From positions 4,986,803 through 5,050,802 of the forward strand of contig CM071599.1 in the NCBI GenBank assembly GCA_036435485.1: DNA of 64,000 nucleotides, written 5' to 3'. Source of the DNA: Saposhnikovia divaricata. Its lineage: Eukaryota; Streptophyta; Magnoliopsida; Apiales; Apiaceae. The position numbers and the translations under genes are program-made. Shown one piece after another: positions 38,751 to 47,550 of the stretch (the stretch's first letter is position 1; the number at the start of each line of letters is the position of its first letter). Under the pieces are notes generated by a model. That model was not told where the DNA came from. It did no database searches and saw only the letters and a program-made list of their open reading frames with translations.

Positions 38751-41458
38751 TTGTTAAAAATCGAGTCGGACCATTTTCTGGATATTTTTACATATTTTGT
38801 TCCTATGGGTTATTGGAATTCAACGAAATTTTATTTGACGCAGTTCGGACCGGAAGCGGAGCTGATATTATCGAAACTCGGTTTTCGGAAAATTCTCATG
38901 GGGGTTAGTACACGGGATATTGTTAAAAATCAAGTCGGACCATTTTGTGGATATTTTTACATATTTTTTTCCTATGGGTTATTGGAATTCAACGAAATTT
39001 TATTTCACGCAATTCAGACCTGAATCGGAGCTGATATAATCGAAACTCGATTTTTGGATAATCCTCAAATGGGTTAGTACAGGGGATATTGTTAAAAATC
39101 GAGTCGGACCATTTTCTGGATATTTTTACATATTTTGTTCTTATGGGTTATTGGAATGCAATGAAATTTTATTTGGTGCAGTTTGGACCTGAATCGGTGC
39201 TGAAATGACCGAAACTCGGTTTTCGGATAATCCTCAAAGGGGTTAGTACACGAGATATTGTTAAAAATTGAGTCGAACCATTTTCTAGATATTTTTACAT
39301 ATTTTGTTCCTATGGGTTATTGGAATTCAACAAAATTTTATTTGACGGAGTTCGGATCGGAATCGGAGCTGATATGATCGAAACTCGGTTTTCGGAAAAT
39401 TCTCAAAGGGGTTAGTACACGGGATATTGTTAAAAATCAAGTCGGACCATTTTTGTGGATATTTTTATATATTTTGTTCCTATGGGTTATTGGAATTCAA
39501 TGAAATTTTATTTGGTGTCGTTCGGACTTGAATCGAAGCCGATATGATCGAAACTCGGTTTTCGGATAATCCTCAAAGGGGTTAGTACACGGGATATTGT
39601 TAAAAATCGAGTCGGACCATTTTCTGGATATTTTTACATATTATGTTCCTATGGGTTATTGGAATTCAACAAAATTTTATTTGACGCAGTTCGGACCGGA
39701 ATCGGAGCTGATATGATCGAAACTCGGTTTTCGGAAAATTCTCAAAGGGGTTAGTACACGGGATATTGTTAAAAATCAAGTCGGACCATTTTGTGGATAT
39801 TTTTATATATTTTGTTCCTATGGGTTATTGGAATTCAACGGAATTTTATTTGACGCAATTCAGACCTGAATCGGAGCTGATATAATCGAAACTTGATTTT
39901 TGGATAATCCTCAAAGGGGTTAGTACACGGGATATTGTTAAAAATCGAGTCGGACCATTTTCTGGATATTTTTACATATTTTGTTCCTATGGGTTATTGG
40001 AATTCAACGAAATTTTATTTGACGCAGTTCGGACCGGAAGCGGAGCTGATATTATCGAAACTCGGTTTTCGGAAAATTCTCATGGGGGTTAGTACACGGG
40101 ATATTGTTAAAAATCAAGTCGGACCATTTTGTGGATATTTTTACATATTTTTTTCCTATGGGTTATTGGAATTCAACGAAATTTTATTTCACGCAATTCA
40201 GACCTGAATCGGAGCTGATATAATCGAAACTCGATTTTTGGATAATCCTCAAATGGGTTAGTACAGGGGATATTGTTAAAAATCGAGTCGGACCATTTTC
40301 TGGATATTTTTACATATTTTGTTCTTATGGGTTATTGGAATGCAATGAAATTTTATTTGGTGCAGTTTGGACCTGAATCGGTGCTGAAATGACCGAAACT
40401 CGGTTTTCGGATAATCCTCAAAGGGGTTAGTACACGAGATATTGTTAAAAATTGAGTCGAACCATTTTCTAGATATTTTTACATATTTTGTTCCTATGGG
40501 TTATTGGAATTCAACAAAATTTTATTTGACGGAGTTCGGATCGGAATCGGAGCTGATATGATCGAAACTCGGTTTTCGGAAAATTCTCAAAGGGGTTAGT
40601 ACACGGGATATTGTTAAAAATCAAGTCGGACCATTTTTGTGGATATTTTTATATATTTTGTTCCTATGGGTTATTGGAATTCAATGAAATTTTATTTGGT
40701 GTCGTTCGGACTTGAATCGAAGCCGATATGATCGAAACTCGGTTTTCGGATAATCCTCAAAGGGGTTAGTACACGGGATATTGTTAAAAATCGAGTCGGA
40801 CCATTTTCTGGATATTTTTACATATTTTGTTCCTATGGGTTATTGGAATTCAACAAAATTTTATTTGACGCAGTTCGGACCGGAATCGGAGCTGATATGA
40901 TCGAAACTCGGTTTTCGGAAAATTCTCAAAGGGGTTAGTACACGGGATATTGTTAAAAATCAAGTCGGACCATTTTTGTGGATATTTTTATATATTTTGT
41001 TCCTATGGGTTATTGGAATTCAATGAAATTTTATTTGGTGTCGTTCGGACTTGAATCGAAGCCGATATGATCGAAACTTGATTTTTGGATAATCCTCAAA
41101 GGGGTTAGTACACGGGATATTGTTAAAAATCGAGTCGGACCATTTTCTGGATATTTTTACATATTTTGTTCCTATGGGTTATTGGAATTCAACGAAATTT
41201 TATTTGACGCAGTTCGGACCGGAAGCGGAGCTGATATTATCGAAACTCGGTTTTCGGAAAATTCTCAAGGGGGTTAGTACACGGGATATTGTTAAAAATC
41301 AAGTCGGACCATTTTTGTGGATATTTTTATATATTTTGTTCCTATGGGTTATTGGAATTCAACGAAATTTTATTTGACGCAATTCAGACCTGAATCGGAG
41401 CTGATATAATCGAAACTTGATTTTTGGATAATCCTCAAAGGGGTTAGTACACGGGATA
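38751..41458 (+). repeat. Tandem seven-mers with private GTACAGGGGATA junction
   Basis: E F G A B C D at 38751 and E F G A B C plus a B/D hybrid at 39935, followed by E and D' at 41120-41458. The G monomers of the first two are preceded by GTACAGGGGATA (CACGGG changed to CAGGGG), a change seen nowhere else. That ties the two together as sister copies. Confidence 0.85.
40950..41119 (+). repeat. Hybrid monomer B-head/D-tail
   Basis: B features through CAATGAAA, GGTGTCG and GAAGCCGATATGATCG, then the D tail ACTTGATTTTTGG. It is followed directly by an E monomer, the position normally following D. I found one copy only, so it is probably a recent or local event. Confidence 0.82.
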
Positions 41459-41481
41459 TTGTTAAAAATCGAGTCGGACCA

Positions 41482-41506
41482 TTTTCTGGATATTTTTACA
41501 TATTTT
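41482..41506 (+). other. Phased T-tract cluster, representative
   Basis: Runs of T at unit positions 24-27, 35-39 and 45-48 have centres about 11.5 and 9.5 bases apart, close to one helical turn. Such phasing is known to favour intrinsic curvature; whether this DNA is curved is inference. It is present in nearly every monomer, with 35-39 and 45-48 more constant than the first tract's length. Confidence 0.45.
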
Positions 41507-41522
41507 GTTCCTATGGGTTATT

Positions 41523-41533
41523 GGAATTCAACG
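41523..41533 (+). other. EcoRI site within short dyad, representative
   Basis: TTGGAATTCAA (positions 64-74 in the unit) is a near palindrome around GAATTC, and it occurs in most monomers. It is lost in G (GGAATGCAATG) and Z (GGAATACAACG). In the H subtype of Q segments the loss of one G makes an exact ten-base palindrome, TTGAATTCAA. Digestion would give a 169-bp ladder with a 338-bp fragment per G or Z. Confidence 0.7.
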
Positions 41534-41627
41534 AAATTTTATTTGACGCAGTTCGGACCGGAAGCGGAGCTGATATTATCGAAACTCGGTTTTCGGAAAA
41601 TTCTCATGGGGGTTAGTACACGGGATA

Positions 41628-41796
41628 TTGTTAAAAATCAAGTCGGACCATTTTGTGGATATTTTTACATATTTTTTTCCTATGGGTTATTGGAATTCAA
41701 CGAAATTTTATTTCACGCAATTCAGACCTGAATCGGAGCTGATATAATCGAAACTCGATTTTTGGATAATCCTCAAATGGGTTAGTACACGGGATA
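41628..41796 (+). repeat. Monomer type F (reference copy)
   Basis: 169 bp. Diagnostic: TCAAG head, TTTTGTGG, ACATATTTTTTTCC in place of ACATATTTTGTTCC, CAACGAAA, TTCACGCAATTCAGACC, GATATAATCG, ACTCGATTTTTGG and tail CTCAAATGGG. A subtype with GTGGACATTTTTAC, TTTTTTTCTTATGG, GACGGAATTC and GATATATTCG is found at 2046, 10839, 12867, 16756, 20646, 30629 and 31812. That scatter marks related segments across the array. Confidence 0.9.
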
Positions 41797-41965
41797 TTGT
41801 TAAAAATCGAGTCGGACCATTTTCTGGATATTTTTACATATTTTGTTCTTATGGGTTATTGGAATGCAATGAAATTTTATTTGGTGCAGTTTGGACCTGA
41901 ATCGGTGCTGAAATGACCGAAACTCGGTTTTCGGATAATCCTCAAAGGGGTTAGTACACGAGATA
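41797..41965 (+). repeat. Monomer type G, hybrid head/tail (reference copy)
   Basis: 169 bp. Diagnostic: TCGAG head with CTGG, GTTCTTATGGG, GGAATGCAATG (which destroys the EcoRI site GAATTC present in most monomers), GGTGCAGTTTGGACC, GGTGCTGAAATGACCG and GGATAATCC tail. The following junction reads CACGAGATA rather than CACGGGATA, so A-type monomers always follow a GAGATA. G breaks the dimer alternation and so sets the odd number of the seven-mer. Confidence 0.9.
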
Positions 41966-42134
41966 TTGTTAAAAATTGAGTCGAACCATTTTCTAGATAT
42001 TTTTACATATTTTGTTCCTATGGGTTATTGGAATTCAACAAAATTTTATTTGACGGAGTTCGGATCGGAATCGGAGCTGATATGATCGAAACTCGGTTTT
42101 CGGAAAATTCTCAAAGGGGTTAGTACACGGGATA
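41966..42134 (+). repeat. Monomer type A (reference copy)
   Basis: 169 bp. Diagnostic: TTGAG head (CpG at position 12 changed to TpG), CTGG, CAACAAAA, GACGGAGTTCGGATCGG and GGAAAATTCTC tail. This copy carries the local variant CGAACC with TTTTCTAGAT, which is shared with A copies near 39245, 40430, 44330, 46720 and 55170. That variant marks units that descend from one another. Elsewhere the usual sequence is CGGACC with CTGGAT. Confidence 0.9.
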
Positions 42135-42304
42135 TTGTTAAAAATCAAGTCGGACCATTTTTGTGGATATTTTTATATATTTTGTTCCTATGGGTTATTG
42201 GAATTCAATGAAATTTTATTTGGTGTCGTTCGGACTTGAATCGAAGCCGATATGATCGAAACTCGGTTTTCGGATAATCCTCAAAGGGGTTAGTACACGG
42301 GATA
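42135..42304 (+). repeat. Monomer type B (reference copy)
   Basis: 170 bp; the extra base is a fifth T in ATTTTTGTGG. Diagnostic: TCAAG head, TATATATTTTG, CAATGAAA, GGTGTCGTTCGGACTTG, ATCGAAGCCG and GGATAATCC tail. A subset of B and D' copies begins TTGTTGAAAATC (near 27584, 27925, 33505, 43320, 45690, 48059 and 49411), a private variant that tracks duplication history. Confidence 0.9.
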
Positions 42305-42473
42305 TTGTTAAAAATCGAGTCGGACCATTTTCTGGATATTTTTACATATTTTGTTCCTATGGGTTATTGGAATTCAACAAAATTTTATTTGACGCAGTTC
42401 GGACCGGAATCGGAGCTGATATGATCGAAACTCGGTTTTCGGAAAATTCTCAAAGGGGTTAGTACACGGGATA
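42305..42473 (+). repeat. Monomer type C (reference copy)
   Basis: 169 bp. Diagnostic: TCGAG head, CTGG, CAACAAAA, GACGCAGTTCGGACC then GGAATCGGAGC, GATATGATCG and GGAAAATTCTC tail. A common subtype reads ACATATTATG in place of ACATATTTTG (near 2580, 11540, 13580, 17460, 21360, 23390, 26600, 32520, 38440, 39640 and 54360). It tends to precede the TTTTGTGG D subtype with CAACGGAA, so C and D subtypes travel as linked pairs. Confidence 0.88.
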
Positions 42474-42642
42474 TTGTTAAAAATCAAGTCGGACCATTTT
42501 GTGGATATTTTTATATATTTTGTTCCTATGGGTTATTGGAATTCAACGGAATTTTATTTGACGCAATTCAGACCTGAATCGGAGCTGATATAATCGAAAC
42601 TTGATTTTTGGATAATCCTCAAAGGGGTTAGTACACGGGATA
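42474..42642 (+). repeat. Monomer type D (reference copy)
   Basis: 169 bp. Diagnostic: TCAAG head, TTTTGTGG, TATATATTTTG, CAACGGAA, GACGCAATTCAGACC, GATATAATCG, ACTTGATTTTTGG and tail CTCAAAGGGG. It differs from D' by four rather than five T before GTGG and by CAACGGAA rather than CAACGAAA. Confidence 0.88.
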
Positions 42643-42811
42643 TTGTTAAAAATCGAGTCGGACCATTTTCTGGATATTTTTACATATTTTGTTCCTATGG
42701 GTTATTGGAATTCAACAAAATTTTATTTGACGCAGTTCGGACCGGAATCGGAGCTGATATGATCGAAACTCGGTTTTCGGAAAATTCTCAAAGGGGTTAG
42801 TACACAGGATA

Positions 42812-42981
42812 TTGTTAAAAATCAAGTCGGACCATTTTTGTGGATATTTTTATATATTTTGTTCCTATGGGTTATTGGAATTCAACGAAATTTTATTTGA
42901 CGCAATTCAGACCTGAATCGGAGCTGATATAATCGAAACTTGATTTTTGGATAATCCTCAAAGGGGTTAGTACACGGGATA
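42812..42981 (+). repeat. Monomer type D' (reference copy)
   Basis: 170 bp, with TTTTTGTGG and CAACGAAA but otherwise like D. It is often preceded by CACAGGATA (CpG at 163 changed to CpA), as here and near 22675, 25036, 25890, 37736 and 45176. It usually precedes type H. Confidence 0.87.
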
Positions 42982-43150
42982 TTGTTAAAAATCGAGTCGG
43001 ACCATTTTCTGGATATTTTTACATATTTTGTTCCTATGGGTTATTGGAATTCAACCAAATTTTATTTGACGCAGTTCGGATCGGAATCGGAGCTGATATG
43101 ATCGAAACTCGGTTTTCGGAAAATTCTCAAAGGGGTTAGTACACGGGATA
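42982..43150 (+). repeat. Monomer type H (reference copy)
   Basis: 169 bp. Diagnostic: TCGAG head, CTGG, CAACCAAA, GACGCAGTTCGGATCGG and GGAAAATTCTC tail. A subtype lacking one G, GTTATTGAATTC for GTTATTGGAATTC, is 168 bp. I find it only at about 10391, 12419 and 16308, in the three Q segments. Confidence 0.88.
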
Positions 43151-43319
43151 TTGTTAAAAATCAAGTCGGACCATTTTCTGGATATTTTTACATATTTTGT
43201 TCCTATGGGTTATTGGAATTCAACAAAATTTTATTTCACGCAGTTCGGACCGGAATCGGAGCTGATATGATCGAAACTCGGTTTTCGGAAAATTCTCAAA
43301 GGGGTTAGTACACGGGATA
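43151..43319 (+). repeat. Monomer type I (variant copy)
   Basis: 169 bp. Type I has the TCAAG head joined to CTGG, CAACAAAA and a GGAAAATTCTC tail, so head and tail come from the two dimer classes. Most I copies carry GGAATCAGAGC (CpG at 107 changed to CpA). This copy instead has TTCACGCAG and GGAATCGGAGC. A subset has GACACAGTTC (near 34270, 48825, 50180 and 51362), and another ends CTCAAGGAGG (near 23165, 25530, 26380, 38225 and 54130). Confidence 0.82.
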
Positions 43320-43828
43320 TTGTTGAAAATCAAGTCGGACCATTTTTGTGGATATTTTTATATATTTTGTTCCTATGGGTTATTGGAATTCAATGAAATT
43401 TTATTTGGTGTCGTTCGGACTTGAATCGAAGCCGATATGATCGAAACTCGGTTTTCGGATAATCCTCAAAGGGGTTAGTACACGGGATATTGTTAAAAAT
43501 CGAGTCGGACCATTTTCTGGATATTTTTACATATTTTGTTCCTATGGGTTATTGGAATTCAACCAAATTTTATTTGACGCAGTTCGGATCGGAATCGGAG
43601 CTGATATGATCGAAACTCGGTTTTCGGAAAATTCTCAAAGGGGTTAGTACACGGGATATTGTTAAAAATCAAGTCGGACCATTTTTGTGGATATTTTTAT
43701 ATATTTTGTTCCTATGGGTTATTGGAATTCAACGAAATTTTATTTGACGCAATTCAGACCTGAATCGGAGCTGATATAATCGAAACTTGATTTTTGGATA
43801 ATCCTCAAAGGGGTTAGTACACGGGATA

Positions 43829-46198
43829 TTGTTAAAAATCGAGTCGGACCATTTTCTGGATATTTTTACATATTTTGTTCCTATGGGTTATTGGAATTCA
43901 ACGAAATTTTATTTGACGCAGTTCGGACCGGAAGCGGAGCTGATATTATCGAAACTCGGTTTTCGGAAAATTCTCATGGGGGTTAGTACACGGGATATTG
44001 TTAAAAATCAAGTCGGACCATTTTGTGGATATTTTTACATATTTTTTTCCTATGGGTTATTGGAATTCAACGAAATTTTATTTCACGCAATTCAGACCTG
44101 AATCGGAGCTGATATAATCGAAACTCGATTTTTGGATAATCCTCAAATGGGTTAGTACACGGGATATTGTTAAAAATCGAGTCGGACCATTTTCTGGATA
44201 TTTTTACATATTTTGTTCTTATGGGTTATTGGAATGCAATGAAATTTTATTTGGTGCAGTTTGGACCTGAATCGGTGCTGAAATGACCGAAACTCGGTTT
44301 TCGGATAATCCTCAAAGGGGTTAGTACACGAGATATTGTTAAAAATTGAGTCGAACCATTTTCTAGATATTTTTACATATTTTGTTCCTATGGGTTATTG
44401 GAATTCAACAAAATTTTATTTGACGGAGTTCGGATCGGAATCGGAGCTGATATGATCGAAACTCGGTTTTCGGAAAATTCTCAAAGGGGTTAGTACACGG
44501 GATATTGTTAAAAATCAAGTCGGACCATTTTTGTGGATATTTTTATATATTTTGTTCCTATGGGTTATTGGAATTCAATGAAATTTTATTTGGTGTCGTT
44601 CGGACTTGAATCGAAGCCGATATGATCGAAACTCGGTTTTCGGATAATCCTCAAAGGGGTTAGTACACGGGATATTGTTAAAAATCGAGTCGGACCATTT
44701 TCTGGATATTTTTACATATTTTGTTCCTATGGGTTATTGGAATTCAACAAAATTTTATTTGACGCAGTTCGGACCGGAATCGGAGCTGATATGATCGAAA
44801 CTCGGTTTTCGGAAAATTCTCAAAGGGGTTAGTACACGGGATATTGTTAAAAATCAAGTCGGACCATTTTGTGGATATTTTTATATATTTTGTTCCTATG
44901 GGTTATTGGAATTCAACGGAATTTTATTTGACGCAATTCAGACCTGAATCGGAGCTGATATAATCGAAACTTGATTTTTGGATAATCCTCAAAGGGGTTA
45001 GTACACGGGATATTGTTAAAAATCGAGTCGGACCATTTTCTGGATATTTTTACATATTTTGTTCCTATGGGTTATTGGAATTCAACAAAATTTTATTTGA
45101 CGCAGTTCGGACCGGAATCGGAGCTGATATGATCGAAACTCGGTTTTCGGAAAATTCTCAAAGGGGTTAGTACACAGGATATTGTTAAAAATCAAGTCGG
45201 ACCATTTTTGTGGATATTTTTATATATTTTGTTCCTATGGGTTATTGGAATTCAACGAAATTTTATTTGACGCAATTCAGACCTGAATCGGAGCTGATAT
45301 AATCGAAACTTGATTTTTGGATAATCCTCAAAGGGGTTAGTACACGGGATATTGTTAAAAATCGAGTCGGACCATTTTCTGGATATTTTTACATATTTTG
45401 TTCCTATGGGTTATTGGAATTCAACCAAATTTTATTTGACGCAGTTCGGATCGGAATCGGAGCTGATATGATCGAAACTCGGTTTTCGGAAAATTCTCAA
45501 AGGGGTTAGTACACGGGATATTGTTAAAAATCAAGTCGGACCATTTTCTGGATATTTTTACATATTTTGTTCCTATGGGTTATTGGAATTCAACAAAATT
45601 TTATTTCACGCAGTTCGGACCGGAATCGGAGCTGATATGATCGAAACTCGGTTTTCGGAAAATTCTCAAAGGGGTTAGTACACGGGATATTGTTGAAAAT
45701 CAAGTCGGACCATTTTTGTGGATATTTTTATATATTTTGTTCCTATGGGTTATTGGAATTCAATGAAATTTTATTTGGTGTCGTTCGGACTTGAATCGAA
45801 GCCGATATGATCGAAACTCGGTTTTCGGATAATCCTCAAAGGGGTTAGTACACGGGATATTGTTAAAAATCGAGTCGGACCATTTTCTGGATATTTTTAC
45901 ATATTTTGTTCCTATGGGTTATTGGAATTCAACCAAATTTTATTTGACGCAGTTCGGATCGGAATCGGAGCTGATATGATCGAAACTCGGTTTTCGGAAA
46001 ATTCTCAAAGGGGTTAGTACACGGGATATTGTTAAAAATCAAGTCGGACCATTTTTGTGGATATTTTTATATATTTTGTTCCTATGGGTTATTGGAATTC
46101 AACGAAATTTTATTTGACGCAATTCAGACCTGAATCGGAGCTGATATAATCGAAACTTGATTTTTGGATAATCCTCAAAGGGGTTAGTACACGGGATA
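43829..46198 (+). repeat. 14-monomer higher-order unit, copy 2 (2370 bp)
   Basis: This is the second tandem copy, offset 2370 from the first. It shares the rare TTCACGCAGTTCGG I variant, the TTGTTGAAAATC B variant, the CGAACC/CTAGAT A variant and the CACAGGATA junction before D'. I saw no difference in the stretches I compared, which suggests recent duplication. A third unit begins at 46199 but holds only the first seven monomers before the order changes at 47382. Confidence 0.92.
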
Positions 46199-47381
46199 TT
46201 GTTAAAAATCGAGTCGGACCATTTTCTGGATATTTTTACATATTTTGTTCCTATGGGTTATTGGAATTCAACGAAATTTTATTTGACGCAGTTCGGACCG
46301 GAAGCGGAGCTGATATTATCGAAACTCGGTTTTCGGAAAATTCTCATGGGGGTTAGTACACGGGATATTGTTAAAAATCAAGTCGGACCATTTTGTGGAT
46401 ATTTTTACATATTTTTTTCCTATGGGTTATTGGAATTCAACGAAATTTTATTTCACGCAATTCAGACCTAAATCGGAGCTGATATAATCGAAACTCGATT
46501 TTTGGATAATCCTCAAATGGGTTAGTACACGGGATATTGTTAAAAATCGAGTCGGACCATTTTCTGGATATTTTTACATATTTTGTTCTTATGGGTTATT
46601 GGAATGCAATGAAATTTTATTTGGTGCAGTTTGGACCTGAATCGGTGCTGAAATGACCGAAACTCGGTTTTCGGATAATCCTCAAAGGGGTTAGTACACG
46701 AGATATTGTTAAAAATTGAGTCGAACCATTTTCTAGATATTTTTACATATTTTGTTCCTATGGGTTATTGGAATTCAACAAAATTTTATTTGACGGAGTT
46801 CGGATCGGAATCGGAGCTGATATGATCGAAACTCGGTTTTTGGAAAATTCTCAAAGGGGTTAGTACACGGGATATTGTTAAAAATCAAGTCGGACCATTT
46901 TTGTGGATATTTTTATATATTTTGTTCCTATGGGTTATTGGAATTCAATGAAATTTTATTTGGTGTCGTTCGGACTTGAATCGAAGCCGATATGATCGAA
47001 ACTCGGTTTTCGGATAATCCTCAACGGGTTAGTACACGGGATATTGTTAAAAATCGAGTCGGACCATTTTCTGGATATTTTTACATATTTTGTTCCTATG
47101 GGTTATTGGAATTCAACAAAATTTTATTTGACGCAGTTCGGACCGGAATCGGAGCTGATATGATCGAAACTCGGTTTTCGGAAAATTCTCAAAGGGGTTA
47201 GTACACGGGATATTGTTAAAAATCAAGTCGGACCATTTTGTGGATATTTTTATATATTTTGTTCCTATGGGTTATTGGAATTCAACGGAATTTTATTTGA
47301 CGCAATTCAGACCTGAATCGGAGCTGATATAATCGAAACTTGATTTTTGGATAATCCTCAAAGGGGTTAGTACACGGGATA
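46199..47381 (+). repeat. Truncated third copy of the 14-mer (seven monomers)
   Basis: E F G A B C D in order, continuing the 2370-bp series and then passing to E-D'-hybrid at 47382. The B-to-C junction has lost bases (CTCAACGGGTT in place of CTCAAAGGGGTT near 47021), and one A copy has GGTTTTTGG near 46837. These mark it off from the two complete copies. Confidence 0.85.
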
Positions 47382-47550
47382 TTGTTAAAAATCGAGTCGG
47401 ACCATTTTCTGGATATTTTTACATATTTTGTTCCTATGGGTTATTGGAATTCAACGAAATTTTATTTGACGCAGTTCGGACCGGAAGCGGAGCTGATATT
47501 ATCGAAACTCGGTTTTCGGAAAATTCTCAAGGGGGTTAGTACACGGGATA

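Larger units (their letters stand above)
41459..41627 (+). repeat. Monomer type E (reference copy)
   Basis: 169 bp. Diagnostic: TCGAG head, CTGG at 28-31, CAACGAAA, GACGCAGTTCGGACC followed by GGAAGCGGAGC (A105-G106 in place of A-T), GATATTATCG and a tail ending CTCATGGGGG. A TCAAG-headed variant (E') occurs at 19294, 28431, 34351, 50261 and 51444. A further variant reading TTCTTATGGG with GGACCAGAAGCGG occurs at 20477, 30460 and 31643. The TTG at its first base opens a 90-codon frame that crosses into the next monomer; I regard this as non-coding. Confidence 0.9.
41459..42642 (+). repeat. Canonical seven-monomer higher-order repeat (E F G A B C D)
   Basis: This 1184-bp unit starts its monomers at 41459, 41628, 41797, 41966, 42135, 42305 and 42474. 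Types fall into two heads (TCGAG/TTGAG with TTTTCTGG, versus TCAAG with TTTTGTGG) and two tails (GGAAAATTCTC versus GGATAATCCTC). A, C and E pair the first head with the first tail; B, D and F pair the second with the second; G has the first head and second tail. The unit therefore looks like three 338-bp dimers plus one hybrid monomer. Units of the same order recur widely, for example 35535-36719, 38751-39934 and 46199-47381. Confidence 0.92.
41459..43828 (+). repeat. 14-monomer higher-order unit, copy 1 (2370 bp)
   Basis: Monomer order is E F G A B C D C D' H I B H D'; the next E begins at 43829. Monomer starts were counted individually: 41459, 41628, 41797, 41966, 42135, 42305, 42474, 42643, 42812, 42982, 43151, 43320, 43490, 43659. 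The unit is the seven-mer plus a second seven-mer-sized set in which C-D'-H-I-B-H-D' replaces the normal order. A copy of essentially the same sequence follows directly. Confidence 0.93.

Noticed and set aside
41459..41627. CENP-B box-like motif (TTCG-N4-A-N2-CGGG) in the monomer
   Set aside because: No position matches on either strand. The nearest part matches (TTCGGATAATCC, and CCCGTGTACTAACC on the reverse strand) lack the second half of the motif.
41459..41627. Pol III-like internal promoter: TAGTACACGGG fits an A box, GTTCGGACC nearly fits a B box
   Set aside because: The B-box match lacks the invariant A, the spacing between the boxes is about 100 bases, and such short degenerate matches are expected by chance. 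No terminator or RNA fold supports it.
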